Assembly: GCA_001828855.1 (NCBI GenBank)
Contig: MHZT01000001.1
Coordinates: 1-64,000 of the forward strand
DNA length: 64,000 bases
Reading direction: 5' to 3'
Source: Rhodobacterales bacterium RIFCSPHIGHO2_02_FULL_62_130
GTDB taxonomy: Bacteria; Pseudomonadota; Alphaproteobacteria; Rhodobacterales; Rhodobacteraceae
In this document: one piece after another, positions 35,201 to 44,388 of the stretch
Numbering within the stretch: position 1 is the first letter of the stretch
How the letters are laid out: each line of letters starts with the position of its first letter
Position numbers and translations under genes: made by a program
Notes under the pieces: model-generated
What the model was told of the DNA's origin: nothing
Database searches by the model: none
Seen by the model: the letters and a program-made list of their open reading frames with translations, nothing else

Positions 35201-36358
35201 TCAGCGGCCGCCGATCACGCCGATATAGTCGGACACCCAGCGATAATAGGGCACGCAGGCACCTTCGCCTTGGCTGCAATTGGCGACGGGGGTGGTCCAG
35301 AAGCGGATTTTCTCGAAATCATCCAGACCGTTGGCTGTGCAGCCTTCGGCGGTTTGCATGCCCGAGCCATCGGTGCAGGCGGCAGGCACAACCGGGTTGC
35401 CGCCGAACCACACCGACAGGTCGGATTGCAGGTTGGACGACAGGGTGTGTTCCATCCACTTGTAGGCGCAGTTCGGGTTGGCGGCATCAACGTGCAGCAT
35501 GGTGGTATCGGCCCAGCCCGTCGCGCCTTCTTGCGGAATCACCGAGCCGATCGGCAGGCCTTCGGATTTTAGCAGGCCCACTTGGAACGGCCACGATCCC
35601 GATGCCACGACGCCTTCGTTCTTGAAATCATCCATCTGGATGAAAGCGTCGTGCCAGTAGCGGCCCACAAGCGCGCGCTGGCCGCGCAGCAGGTCAAGGG
35701 CGGCGGCGTATTGTTCTTCGTTCAGCTCGTAGGGCGAGGTGATCTTCAGTTCGGGCTTGTGGAACATCAGGTATTGCGCGGCGTCGGCGATATGGATCGG
35801 GCCATCATAGGCCTGCACGCGGCCTTCGTTCGACTTGCCGTCGGGCAGGTCCATTTTCTCGAACACGACGTTCCACGAGGTCGGCGGTTCCTTGAAAACC
35901 TCGGTGTTATACATCAGCACGTTCGGTCCCCACAGATAGGGGGTGCCGTAGTGGACGCCATCGACGGTGTGCCAGCTTGCGTTTTGCAGGCGGGGATCGA
36001 CCTTGGACCATGACGGGATCAGATCGGTGTTGACGGGTTGCACGCGCTTGCCTGCGATCAGGCGCAAGGATGCGTCGCCCGAGGCCGTCACAAGGTCAAA
36101 GCCGCCTTCGTTCATCAGCGCCACCATCTCGTCGGAGGTGTTGGCGGTTTTCACGTTGACCTTGCAGCCCGAGGCGGCCTCGAATTTGGTCACCCAGTCA
36201 AAGGCTTTGTCGGTTTCGCCGCGCTCAATGTAGCCGGCCCATGCGACGATGTTCAACTGGCCTTCGCCGTCGCCCACGGCGGTCATCTGGGCGAGGGCGG
36301 GACTGAGGCCCGTCAGAAGCGCAAGGGCGGTGGAGCCAATAATCTTTATCGATGTCAT
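35201..36358 (-). CDS. Polyamine-type periplasmic solute-binding protein (PotD/YdcS type)
   Basis: A 385-residue exported protein. The signal peptide TALALLTGLSPALAQ is followed by QLNIVAWAGYIERGE, the usual start of PotD/YdcS. AASGCKVNVKTANTSDEMVALM and TPYLWGPNVLMYN contain substrate-cleft residues. Four extra cysteines lie near the C-terminus (CTDGSG, GCTANG, CSQGEGAC), suggesting disulfides. It is the first gene of the importer operon, with ATPase, two permeases and PatD after it. Polyamine binding is inferred from the family. Confidence 0.93.
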   Translation of the reverse strand: MTSIKIIGSTALALLTGLSPALAQMTAVGDGEGQLNIVAWAGYIERGETDKAFDWVTKFEAASGCKVNVKTANTSDEMVALMNEGGFDLVTASGDASLRLIAGKRVQPVNTDLIPSWSKVDPRLQNASWHTVDGVHYGTPYLWGPNVLMYNTEVFKEPPTSWNVVFEKMDLPDGKSNEGRVQAYDGPIHIADAAQYLMFHKPELKITSPYELNEEQYAAALDLLRGQRALVGRYWHDAFIQMDDFKNEGVVASGSWPFQVGLLKSEGLPIGSVIPQEGATGWADTTMLHVDAANPNCAYKWMEHTLSSNLQSDLSVWFGGNPVVPAACTDGSGMQTAEGCTANGLDDFEKIRFWTTPVANCSQGEGACVPYYRWVSDYIGVIGGR

Positions 36359-36548
36359 TGTGAACGTCTCCCTGTGAATGGATGTGCCATAGGCGACACG
36401 CCGGATTCCCGGTCATGCGGCAAGGGTAGGCCTGTCTGCGCGTTTCGCAATAACAAAACGCGGAAGGGTGGTATCGGTTTTTCCGATGGATAGGGGTGGC
36501 GGTGGCACCTTGCATGGGCGCGTGGATGAAATCCAATCTGGCGGGGGA

Positions 36549-36570
36549 GTCGGGGTGAACCCCGACCTAC
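36549..36570 (+). repeat. Family A repeat, copy 6, overlapping the LysR stop
   Basis: The same GTCGGGG-TGAA-CCCCGAC-CTAC unit. On the minus strand the LysR gene ends CGG-TAG-GTC, so its stop codon TAG is the reverse of CTA in this repeat. The repeat thus supplies the end of the protein. Confidence 0.85.
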
Positions 36571-37469
36571 CGTGTTGGCACCATGCTTTGGGCGGCGCGG
36601 ATGAAATTCAGCGCGGGAAGGGGGAGGGGGGCGCCGCGGCGCCATGCGAGGCCGACCTGAACCGAGGGCAGATCGCCAGACACATCGCGGATGCCGATGC
36701 GGTCGCCTTCAAGGCTCCACGGGCGATAGACAAGGCTGGGCAGGATGGCCAACCCTGCGCCGGTGGCGACCAAGGACCGCACGGCCTCGACAGACCGCGT
36801 GCGGAAGGCGATCTGCGGTTTGACGGCAAGGGATTCCATCAGGCGGCGGGTGGATTCCTCGATCTCGTCCACCATAAGCTGGATCAGGGGTTGACCTGCC
36901 AGATCGTCCAGCGCGATTGTTTCCTGATCCGACAGGGGATGGCCGAGCGGCAGCCACAGCCGGTAGGGCGAAACCAGCAGGGTTTCGACGTTCAGCGCCA
37001 TGCGGTCGCGCACGGATGAGGTCAGCAGCACGGCCACGTCCAACTCGCCGCCGATCAGCAGGTGTTGCAGGTAATCGCCGTTGTCCTCGATCACGTTCAA
37101 TTCGATCTGCGGGAAGGCGCGGCGGTAGCGTTGCAGGATATCGGACAGCACATAGCCCGCGACAAGGCTGGTGACACCCAGCGACAGCTTGCCCGGAAGG
37201 GGGGCGGCGTCTTCCTGAAAGGCGGTGCGGGCGGTGGCGACATCGGCCAGAATTTGCCGCGCATGGCGCAGGAAGGCCGAGCCTTTGTGGGTGATCTGGA
37301 TGCCGCGTGCGAGACGGTCGAACAGGGTGATGCCCAGATCATCTTCCAGCGCGCGGATGGCTTCGGTGACCGATGACTGCGAGATGGACAGCGCGCGGGC
37401 GGCGCCCGAGACCGATCCGGCCTCGGCTGCGGCGATGAAGAATTGGAGTTGGCGGAGGGTGAAGGCCAT
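36567..37469 (-). CDS. LysR family transcriptional regulator
   Basis: A 300-residue protein. Residues 1-60 form a LysR helix-turn-helix (LRQLQFFIAAAEAGSVSGAARALSISQSSVTEAI, broken here as LRQLQFFIAAAE and GAARALSISQSS). The rest is the two-lobed effector domain with GLAILPSLVY. It lies 208 bp upstream of the polyamine importer on the same strand, so it is a candidate regulator of that operon, though LysR genes are often divergent from their target. The stop codon lies within a family A repeat. Confidence 0.9.
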   Translation of the reverse strand: MAFTLRQLQFFIAAAEAGSVSGAARALSISQSSVTEAIRALEDDLGITLFDRLARGIQITHKGSAFLRHARQILADVATARTAFQEDAAPLPGKLSLGVTSLVAGYVLSDILQRYRRAFPQIELNVIEDNGDYLQHLLIGGELDVAVLLTSSVRDRMALNVETLLVSPYRLWLPLGHPLSDQETIALDDLAGQPLIQLMVDEIEESTRRLMESLAVKPQIAFRTRSVEAVRSLVATGAGLAILPSLVYRPWSLEGDRIGIRDVSGDLPSVQVGLAWRRGAPLPLPALNFIRAAQSMVPTR

Positions 37470-37514
37470 GTGGCGCCTGTCTTGTGGCAAAGGGCGGGGG
37501 TTTCACACCCCCGC

Positions 37515-37543
37515 GCCTGTGTTTTCTTGCAGAAAACGCAGGC
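37515..37543. terminator. 13-bp hairpin upstream of the LysR gene
   Basis: GCCTGTGTTTTCT and AGAAAACGCAGGC pair over 13 bp (one G-T) around TGC. GGCTCCCCCGTGGGATATTTT follows on the plus strand, another sequence I recall from Rhodobacterales 3' ends. It lies 43 bp downstream of the GAF gene stop on the minus strand, and is the likely terminator for it. Confidence 0.7.
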
Positions 37544-37585
37544 TCCCCCGTGGGATATTTTCACGAAGAGGATCGGGGGAACGGG

Positions 37586-38011
37586 TCAGCCTTTGGCCAT
37601 TTCGGCGGCAAGGGCTGTGTGGTGTTGGGCGACGAGGGCTTCGTAGGCGGCCAGTTTTTCTGGGGTGAAGTGGTGTTCTTCGGCCAGCAGGTTGACGGTG
37701 CCCAGCACGGCCCCGTTTTCGACCAGCGGGATGTTGATGCAGGAGCCGAGGCCGAGTGACGAGATCAGCGCATGGTCGAAGAAGTATTTCGCAAATTCGG
37801 GCGTGGTGTTGGCGACAAAGGTTTGCTGGCCGGTGATGCAGTGGTCATACCAGCCGTCGCGGGTCAGCGGTTTGGTGCCGGACACCGGATATTCCATCGG
37901 ATGCGAGGTATAGGCGCGGCGGGCCACGTCCAGTGTCAGGTCTTGCACGGTGACGGTGAACAGGCGCGTGCCAAGGGCGGCGCAGGCGGCGTGGAGTTGG
38001 TCGTAGATCAT
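37586..38011 (-). CDS. GAF domain protein
   Basis: A 141-residue single GAF domain: SSLGLGSCINIPLVENGAVLGTVNLLAEEHHF is the core of the fold (SCINIPL and GTVNLL). A cysteine in SCINIP is near the ligand pocket position. No catalytic or DNA-binding output domain is attached, so it would act by binding a small ligand or partner. It is 16 bp downstream of the HPP-CBS gene, in the same operon. Confidence 0.85.
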   Translation of the reverse strand: MIYDQLHAACAALGTRLFTVTVQDLTLDVARRAYTSHPMEYPVSGTKPLTRDGWYDHCITGQQTFVANTTPEFAKYFFDHALISSLGLGSCINIPLVENGAVLGTVNLLAEEHHFTPEKLAAYEALVAQHHTALAAEMAKG

Positions 38012-38027
38012 GGCGGCCTCGGTTGGA

Positions 38028-39116
38028 TCAGCTTGTGCTGAGATGATGGATCAGAAGGGCGATCAGGTCAGAGCGGGTGACAAGGCCAACGAGCCGAGGG
38101 CCGTGCAGAATTGGCACGGTTTGCTGGTGGCCATCCGCCAGAAGGTCGATCAGGTCGGACACCGGAGTGGTGGTCTGGGCGGTTCGGATCAGTGGATTGG
38201 CCAGAGCGCTGGCAGTCAGGGCCGGATCTGACAGGCCGATCAGGGCATCGATGGTCAGGCAGCCCGCGTAATGGCCGTCTGCATCGCAGATCGGCAGCGA
38301 TTTGAAGCGGTGGTCGCGGAAGGCTTTCACCAGATCGGGCAAGGCCGTGTCAGGCAGGGCGGTGACCAGATCTTGCGACATCAGGGCTTCGGCGGTGGTC
38401 TGGCCAAGCCGGTGTGCGACGGTTTCTGCCTCGGCGGCACTGATCAGGCGGGAGAGGTCTTCGACCCCGATATTGGCACCGAGACGCAGATTCTGCAGGG
38501 CAATGCCGAGGGATTCGGCGCTGGGGGTGCTGCGCCTCTCGGGTCGGTGATCGCTGGTGCCATGCGGCGGGGGCGGCGTCTGGCGTAGCGGATAGGCGCG
38601 TCCGGTGCTGCGGTTCCACAACAGGCCGGTCAACACAAGCAGCGCCGATCCGGTCAGCACGGGATGCAGCACAAAGATCAGAGGCGTGGGCGCGTCGGGG
38701 TGATAGGCCAGCACAGAGGCCATCGCGGCGGCCCCTGCGGGGGGATGCGTTGCGCGGAGGGCGGCCGTGGTCAGCAGGGTCAGCAGCACGGCCACGGCGG
38801 CGGCGGGCAGGGCATAGGGAAGCGCGCGCGCGGCCAGCAGCCCGATCAGGGCGGCGGTCGAATTGCCGACGATCACCGCCCAAGGCTGTGCCAGCGGGCT
38901 GTTCGGCACGGCAAAAACCAGCACGGCCGAGGCCGCGAAGGGGGCGATCAGCAGGGGCGCATTCAGCAGTGACGGTGTTGGCGTGATGAGATAGAGCAGG
39001 ATTCCGGTCAGAAACAGGCCGATCCCTGCGCCAAGGGCGGCGCGCAGGGCTTCGGTCGCGGTGGGGCGCGGGATGGTGGGGCCAAAGCCGCGCAAGGCCT
39101 GCGTCAGCCAGTCCAT
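38028..39116 (-). CDS. HPP family membrane protein with two CBS domains
   Basis: A 362-residue fusion. Residues 1-170 form the HPP domain of four or five membrane segments, with TLLTTAALRATHPPAGAAAMASVL containing the eponymous HPP motif. A linker of about 50 residues is followed by two CBS domains (MSQDLVTALPDTALPDLVKAF and IRTAQTTTPVSDLIDLLADG), likely binding adenine nucleotides. HPP proteins have been linked to nitrite transport in chloroplasts and cyanobacteria; this role is not shown here. The ATG at 39116 overlaps the upstream gene by 13 bp. Confidence 0.85.
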   Translation of the reverse strand: MDWLTQALRGFGPTIPRPTATEALRAALGAGIGLFLTGILLYLITPTPSLLNAPLLIAPFAASAVLVFAVPNSPLAQPWAVIVGNSTAALIGLLAARALPYALPAAAVAVLLTLLTTAALRATHPPAGAAAMASVLAYHPDAPTPLIFVLHPVLTGSALLVLTGLLWNRSTGRAYPLRQTPPPPHGTSDHRPERRSTPSAESLGIALQNLRLGANIGVEDLSRLISAAEAETVAHRLGQTTAEALMSQDLVTALPDTALPDLVKAFRDHRFKSLPICDADGHYAGCLTIDALIGLSDPALTASALANPLIRTAQTTTPVSDLIDLLADGHQQTVPILHGPRLVGLVTRSDLIALLIHHLSTS

Positions 39117-39457
39117 GTGCCGGATGCCACAAGGGTTAGGCCGCCTTCGGGGGCGGGTGCTTCGGGTTTCGGCTGGTCGGCACCACCGCCCTGCCAGAAG
39201 AACAGGCGGGCGTGAACTGGATCTTTCGGAGCCGCAGACTCGGCCAGAACCTGCCAGTGCAGATGGAAGCCCTCGGCCAGCAAACCCTCGGCATAAAAGG
39301 CGATTTCTTCGGCGTCGAGCATTTCGGCATCGTCGTCTTGGGCATCCCAATCCGCGCCGTTGGCCCAGATCACCTCGCCCTCGATGTCGGGGTGTTTGGC
39401 TGCAAGCCTGGCCAGGGGGGCAAGGAAGGATTCGATGGGGGAAAGGGTCTTGGCCAT
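39104..39457 (-). CDS. Hypothetical protein
   Basis: A 117-residue acidic protein with no signal peptide or membrane segment: MAKTLSPIESFLAPLARLAAKHPD, then DAQDDDAEMLDAEEIAFYAEG. No recognised domain. It overlaps the HPP-CBS start by 13 bp, so it heads or joins that operon. Its reading frame is supported by this overlap and by its compositional similarity to neighbouring genes; the homologues are unknown to me. Confidence 0.6.
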   Translation of the reverse strand: MAKTLSPIESFLAPLARLAAKHPDIEGEVIWANGADWDAQDDDAEMLDAEEIAFYAEGLLAEGFHLHWQVLAESAAPKDPVHARLFFWQGGGADQPKPEAPAPEGGLTLVASGTWTG

Positions 39458-39524
39458 GCAACGCTCCGCTGTGGTGATGCAGGGTTCGCGCGGGGGTGGG
39501 GCAGAGTCAAGCTGTCAGGCCGGA

Positions 39525-40538
39525 CTAGCGGCGCATCATTGCAAGGCGGATCAGCGCGCGCTCCATCACCGCCATGGCGGGCGCGCGCGAGGTAGATCGC
39601 AGCGACAGGTCGGTTTCCACCAGAAGCGCCAGTGCATCCTCAAGCTTTCGCATCCCCCAAGTCTGGGCCTGACGCTGCATGGCGTCGCGGCGGGGGCCGA
39701 AAATGCGGGCTTTCATGATGCCGTTCGACACGCCGCCGGGATCAGAGGCGGCGACATGCAACGACCGGAAATGCCGCAGCGCGCCGATGCACAGGGTGAC
39801 GGGCAGCACGCCCTGACCTTCAAGGCGGCGCATCAGCGGGCCGATCACGGCGTGGCGCTGATCCGCGACAGCGGCCAGCAGATCATCCACCTCGGCCTCG
39901 ATGGTGGCGGGGGCGAGGGCGGCGATTTCGGTCGGCGTCAGGGGGGAGGGGTCTTGGTATTTGTAAAGCGCAATCTTATCCAGCATTTGCCGGAAATCGC
40001 CGGGATCGAGATCGCGGGCAAGGCTGGTCAGATCGGCCATGGCGGCGGGCTCGATCCGCGTCAGGCCAGCCTTGGCCAGCGCGGATTCGATTTCCTCGCG
40101 GCTGGGCGGATCGTCGTAAAGGCCGATGCTGGTGGCGTTCAGGTGCTTTTCGAAAAGGGTTTTCAGGGCAGATTTGGCAGTCAGGTTTCCGGCTGTCACC
40201 ACGATCTGCGCGTCCCCCGCGCGCCAGTCTTTCAGCGCGGATTCAAGCGTGCCGGTCAGTCCGTCGGTGGCGTCCTCGACAAAGGCCACGCGCGGGCCGG
40301 GGAAAAAGCCCACCGCGCGGGTGGCATCGGACAACAGGGCCGCGTCTTTTCGCAGGTCGGCGGCTTGGATGCGGGCCAGCCGCATCTCGGATTCGCCCTG
40401 CGGGCCGATCAGCGCCAGAATCGCCTCTTGGCGTTTCAGGGCGACGCGCATGGTATCGGCCCCGAAAATCAGCAGGCCTGCGCGGGTGGGATCGGGTTTG
40501 GCCAGAAACCGGCTGGCCTCGGCCCCTGCCAGTTTCAT
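39525..40538 (-). CDS. holA: DNA polymerase III subunit delta
   Basis: A 337-residue protein. The N-terminal AAA-like domain starts [12 protein letters not shown], with LLIFGADTMRVALKRQEAI. The delta-specific middle GDFRQMLDKIALYKYQ and the C-terminal FRSLHVAASDPGG region match HolA. Delta opens the beta clamp in the clamp loader. The ATG at 40538 overlaps lptE by 4 bp (ATGA), part of leuS-lptE-holA, the usual alphaproteobacterial order. Confidence 0.93.
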   Translation of the reverse strand: MKLAGAEASRFLAKPDPTRAGLLIFGADTMRVALKRQEAILALIGPQGESEMRLARIQAADLRKDAALLSDATRAVGFFPGPRVAFVEDATDGLTGTLESALKDWRAGDAQIVVTAGNLTAKSALKTLFEKHLNATSIGLYDDPPSREEIESALAKAGLTRIEPAAMADLTSLARDLDPGDFRQMLDKIALYKYQDPSPLTPTEIAALAPATIEAEVDDLLAAVADQRHAVIGPLMRRLEGQGVLPVTLCIGALRHFRSLHVAASDPGGVSNGIMKARIFGPRRDAMQRQAQTWGMRKLEDALALLVETDLSLRSTSRAPAMAVMERALIRLAMMRR

Positions 40539-41023
40539 TTCAACCAGTCGCCCGAGGTTGCCAGCAGCCGCGCCACAATCTGATCGGCAAGGATTCGCAT
40601 CAGGCGCAGGCGGGCATCTTCTTCGGCGGTCAGGCCCGCAACGGTCGATCCGGTGGCGGACCAACTGGTAAAGCTTTCGACGCGGCCACCGGTGACGCGG
40701 GTGGCGGTGGTGCGGTCGGTCAGGGTCCAGTCGATTGCGCCGTTCAGATTATAGCGGGTGATGGCGTTATCGGGGGTGATGCCGACGCCCACCGCATCGG
40801 TGCTGATCGTGTAGGTCAGATCAAAGCGGTCGGCCTGCGCTGGCCCAAGCCGTTCTTCCAGCCGTTTGACCAGATCAAACCCCGCCTTGTCGCCCGGATC
40901 AGCCACGCGGATCGCGCCGCGCAAGCCTTTGGCGGGGCCGTTTGGCCCATAGGCGGGGGCAAAGCCGCAGGCCATCACGGCCAGCGGCAATCCCAGGAAA
41001 AAGCGGCGGTTATACGACGACAT
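40535..41023 (-). CDS. lptE: LPS assembly lipoprotein LptE
   Basis: A 162-residue lipoprotein: [26 protein letters not shown], with lipobox VMAC and the typical CGF-P-YG start of LptE. It plugs LptD in the outer membrane. The Tat-like RRFFLG suggests export by either route. The ATG at 41023 lies inside the leuS end, overlapping by 14 bp; a further ATG at 41044 is less likely. Order leuS-lptE-holA is the same as in other alphaproteobacteria. Confidence 0.92.
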   Translation of the reverse strand: MSSYNRRFFLGLPLAVMACGFAPAYGPNGPAKGLRGAIRVADPGDKAGFDLVKRLEERLGPAQADRFDLTYTISTDAVGVGITPDNAITRYNLNGAIDWTLTDRTTATRVTGGRVESFTSWSATGSTVAGLTAEEDARLRLMRILADQIVARLLATSGDWLK

Positions 41024-43694
41024 TGATGATGCGCCCCGGAACAACGATGAGTTTCTTCACCGGTTGTCCGGCAAGGAACTTGATCACATCCTCGTTCGCC
41101 AGCGCAATCTTTTCAACCTCGGCAGCAGGCATATCTGCGGCTACGCTGATTTCCGCCCGCCGCTTGCCGTTGATCTGGATCGGCAGGATCACGGTATCAT
41201 CGACCAGAAGGGCAGGATCGGCCTTGGGCCAGGGGGCTTGGGCGCAGATGCCTGTGCCGCCCTGATAGGTCCAGATCGATTCCGCGATATGCGGCGTCAT
41301 CGGCGACATAAGCTGCGCCAAGGTGCGGATCGCCTCTTTCATCGCGGGCGTCGAGGCATTGGCCTTGGCCAGCGTGTTGGTAAAGCCGTAAAGCGTGGCG
41401 ATGGCCTTGTTGAAGGCGAAACCCTCGATGCCTTGGGTCACCTCATGCACCGCTTTGGCCGTGGCGCGGCGCAGGGCGTCGTCGCCTTCACCCTTGTGAT
41501 CCGCAGGCATCTCGCCGATGCGCGAACACAGCGCCCAGACGCGGGAGAGGTGCTTGAAGGTGGCCTCGGCGCCGCTGGCGGTCCATTCCACATCGCGCTC
41601 GGGCGGGCTGTCCGACATCACGAACCAGCGTGCGGTATCGGCACCAAAGGCCGAGATGATGTTCATCGGGTCGACGACGTTCTTCTTGGATTTGGACATC
41701 TTGGCGGAGGGGGTAATGTAAACCCTGCGGCCATTTTGTGCCAAGAAAGTGTATGCGTCAGTTCTTTCAGCCGTTGGATTCGCAGCTAAATAGGCCTCAA
41801 CTTCGGACGTCAGGAATGTGCGCGGTTCTTTACCGGGCAACAATCCCTCTACTTCCTCGGGAAGATGGTAGACCTGCCTGACCATTTGGTCTGTCACGAC
41901 CTCACCATTTGCGTCCCTGCGAGGAACACCCTCCATCGAAGTGTAAATCTCGTGCGTGACCATGCCTTGCGTGAACAGAGCGTTGAATGGTTCGATGGCC
42001 TTGGCGGGCAAATGACCCGTGGCGTGCATGGCGCGGGCGAAGAAGCGGGAATACAGGAGGTGGAGAATCGCGTGTTCGATGCCGCCGATATATTGATCGA
42101 CGTTCATCCAGTAATCGGCATCCTCGGCCACGGTGGGCGTGGCGGCGTGCGGGCTGGTGAAGCGGGCATAATACCACGACGAATCGACGAAGGTATCCAT
42201 CGTGTCGGTTTCGCGCCGCGCGGCGGCCCCGCAATTCGGGCAGATGGTGGCGGCCCATGTCGGATGGCGGTTCAGCGGGTTGCCGGGAATGTCGAAGGTG
42301 ACGTCATCGGGCAGCTTGACCGGCAGGTTCTCTTTCTTTTCGGCCACGACACCGCAGGCGGCGCAATGGATCACCGGAATCGGGCAGCCCCAATAGCGTT
42401 GGCGCGATACGCCCCAGTCGCGCAGGCGGTAGTTGGTGACACCTTTGCCGATGCCCTTGGATTCGCAATGGGCGATGGCGGCGTTCACGGCCTCATCGCC
42501 GGTTTGCAGATCGGAACCGGCGAAACCGCGCACATAGCGGACTTTCTCGGACTTCAGCGGCACGAAGGCCTCGGCCAAGGCCGTTTCCTCGGCCCCTTCG
42601 GCCACGAAAACCGGCTTGATCGGCAGGGCGTATTTCGTCGCAAATTCGAAGTCGCGGGCGTCATGGGCCGGGCAGCCGAAAATCGCGCCGGTGCCGTAAT
42701 CCATCAGGATGAAGTTGGCGATATAGACGGGCAGTTCCCACGCCGGATCAAAGGGATGCGCCACGCGGATGCCGGTATCCATGCCCTTCTTCTCGGCGGT
42801 TTCCAGCGCCTCGGCTGATGTGCCGCCACGACGACATTCGGCGACAAAGGCGGCAATCTCGGGGTTGGTGGCCTCAAGCGATTTTGCAAGCGGGTGATCG
42901 GGGCTGATCGCGGCAAAGGAGGCGCCCAGAAGCGTGTCGGGGCGGGTGGTATAGACTTCGATCTGCGCGAATCCGGCGGGCGCGCCCACCGTATCGAAGG
43001 CAAACTGCAAGCCGCGCGATTTGCCGATCCAGTTGGCCTGCATCAGCCGCACCTTTTCCGGCCAGTCCTTCAACCCGTCCAGCGCCGCCAGCAATTCGCC
43101 GGAATATTCGGAAATCTTGAAGAACCACTGGGTCAGCTCGCGCCGTTCCACCAGCGCGTTCGACCGCCAGCCGCGCCCGTCGATCACCTGTTCATTCGCC
43201 AGAACGGTCATGTCGACCGGGTCCCAGTTCACCACGGCGTTCTTGCGGTAGACCAAGCCCTTTTCCATCATGTCGATGAACATGGCCTGCTGCTGGCCGT
43301 AATATTCGGGATCGCAGGTCGCAAACTCGCGGCTCCAGTCGATGCTTAGCCCCAAGGGCTTCATCTGGGCGCGCATGTCGGCGATGTTGCCATAGGTCCA
43401 CTCTTTCGGATGGCCCCCCCGCTCCATCGCGGCGTTTTCGGCGGGCATCCCGAAGGCGTCCCAGCCCATCGGGTGCAGCACGGAAAAGCCCTGCGCGGCC
43501 TTATAGCGGGCCACCACATCGCCCATCGTATAGTTCCGCACATGGCCCATATGGATGCGGCCCGACGGGTAGGGGAACATTTCCAGCACGTAATATTTCG
43601 GCTTCAACGGATCGCGCCGCGCGGTGAATGTTCCCGCCGCGTCCCATGCGGCTTGCCATTTGGCTTCGATGGCTTTGGGTTCATAACGCGACAT
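41010..43694 (-). CDS. leuS: Leucyl-tRNA synthetase (with a compositionally atypical segment)
   Basis: An 894-residue class I synthetase. [20 protein letters not shown] (HMGH at residues 48-51) and [10 protein letters not shown] (KMSKS near residue 664) are the two ATP-binding signatures, and an editing domain lies between. The frame is intact. The segment at 41701-41990, encoding the region just before KMSKS, has AGG, AGA, TTA, GTA and GGA codons that are rare elsewhere in the window and is about 53% G+C by hand count. Overlaps lptE by 14 bp. Charges tRNA-Leu in the cytoplasm. Confidence 0.97.
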   Translation of the reverse strand: MSRYEPKAIEAKWQAAWDAAGTFTARRDPLKPKYYVLEMFPYPSGRIHMGHVRNYTMGDVVARYKAAQGFSVLHPMGWDAFGMPAENAAMERGGHPKEWTYGNIADMRAQMKPLGLSIDWSREFATCDPEYYGQQQAMFIDMMEKGLVYRKNAVVNWDPVDMTVLANEQVIDGRGWRSNALVERRELTQWFFKISEYSGELLAALDGLKDWPEKVRLMQANWIGKSRGLQFAFDTVGAPAGFAQIEVYTTRPDTLLGASFAAISPDHPLAKSLEATNPEIAAFVAECRRGGTSAEALETAEKKGMDTGIRVAHPFDPAWELPVYIANFILMDYGTGAIFGCPAHDARDFEFATKYALPIKPVFVAEGAEETALAEAFVPLKSEKVRYVRGFAGSDLQTGDEAVNAAIAHCESKGIGKGVTNYRLRDWGVSRQRYWGCPIPVIHCAACGVVAEKKENLPVKLPDDVTFDIPGNPLNRHPTWAATICPNCGAAARRETDTMDTFVDSSWYYARFTSPHAATPTVAEDADYWMNVDQYIGGIEHAILHLLYSRFFARAMHATGHLPAKAIEPFNALFTQGMVTHEIYTSMEGVPRRDANGEVVTDQMVRQVYHLPEEVEGLLPGKEPRTFLTSEVEAYLAANPTAERTDAYTFLAQNGRRVYITPSAKMSKSKKNVVDPMNIISAFGADTARWFVMSDSPPERDVEWTASGAEATFKHLSRVWALCSRIGEMPADHKGEGDDALRRATAKAVHEVTQGIEGFAFNKAIATLYGFTNTLAKANASTPAMKEAIRTLAQLMSPMTPHIAESIWTYQGGTGICAQAPWPKADPALLVDDTVILPIQINGKRRAEISVAADMPAAEVEKIALANEDVIKFLAGQPVKKLIVVPGRIINVVV

Positions 43695-43836
43695 GGGCAG
43701 ACCTCATCTGGATTCAACCGCGCAAATACACGGGAAAAGGGGCCAAGGTCCAGCCTAGCCCCGATCCGCGCCGCACAAATATCAAAGGCGCGGCAGCGGT
43801 TTCCCGTGCCGCGCCCGAATTTTCAGCGCAAAGGCC

Positions 43837-44388
43837 TTACAGCTTGGTGTCGGCGATCCGCAACTGACGCGCGCGGGTCAGGATGGCGTCTTCGATGGCG
43901 CGGATGGTTTCGGGGGCAACCACCCCGCCGCCGCGCGTCTGCATCGCAATCTTCAGCGACCGCGCATCCAGCGCCGGGTCCTGAATGTAGATCGTCGCGC
44001 GATAGGCGCGGCCACCACCCGGAGGCGTGCCATAGCCAGTGACGATCACGCCCGAGAACGGGTCCACCGATTCGATGGGCAGGAAGTTCAGCACATCAAG
44101 GCTGGCGGCCCAGATATACTTGTTCACTTCAAGGGTGGTGTTGGGATCGTCAGAGTTGGTGAACAGATCCCAGATGGTCGAGCGTTTCTTGTCGGTGCCT
44201 TCGGCGCGGGCGATGGCGTCACGCTGGGCTTCGGCGCGGGCCTTGCGGTCCATCTGCGCTTCGGACCCGGCAGAGGCGCCTTTCTTGCGGAAAAGACCGC
44301 TGTCCCCGCTGGAAATGCCACCGCAACCGGCAACCATTGCTGCAAGGCCACAGACCATAGCGATACGAGACAGGCGGTAAAGGTGCAT
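43837..44388 (-). CDS. DUF3576 family lipoprotein
   Basis: A 183-residue protein. The start MHLYRLSRIAMVCGLAAMVAGCGG carries a lipobox (VAGC), so it is probably a lipoprotein. RSTIWDLFTNSDDPNTTLEVNKYIWAASLDVLNFLPI (parts RSTIWDLF and VNKYIWAASLDVL) and DPFSGVIVTGYG are the DUF3576 core. The ATG at 44388 has GGGGGG upstream. It is 142 bp upstream of leuS on the same strand. The role in the envelope is unknown. Confidence 0.85.
   Translation of the reverse strand: MHLYRLSRIAMVCGLAAMVAGCGGISSGDSGLFRKKGASAGSEAQMDRKARAEAQRDAIARAEGTDKKRSTIWDLFTNSDDPNTTLEVNKYIWAASLDVLNFLPIESVDPFSGVIVTGYGTPPGGGRAYRATIYIQDPALDARSLKIAMQTRGGGVVAPETIRAIEDAILTRARQLRIADTKL

Noticed and set aside
41701-41990. leuS as a disrupted pseudogene
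   Set aside because: The frame is intact through the atypical segment and both ATP-binding signatures are present.
43695-43836. tRNA-like or RNA gene between leuS and DUF3576
   Set aside because: No cloverleaf or terminator pattern found; only unstructured intergenic sequence.
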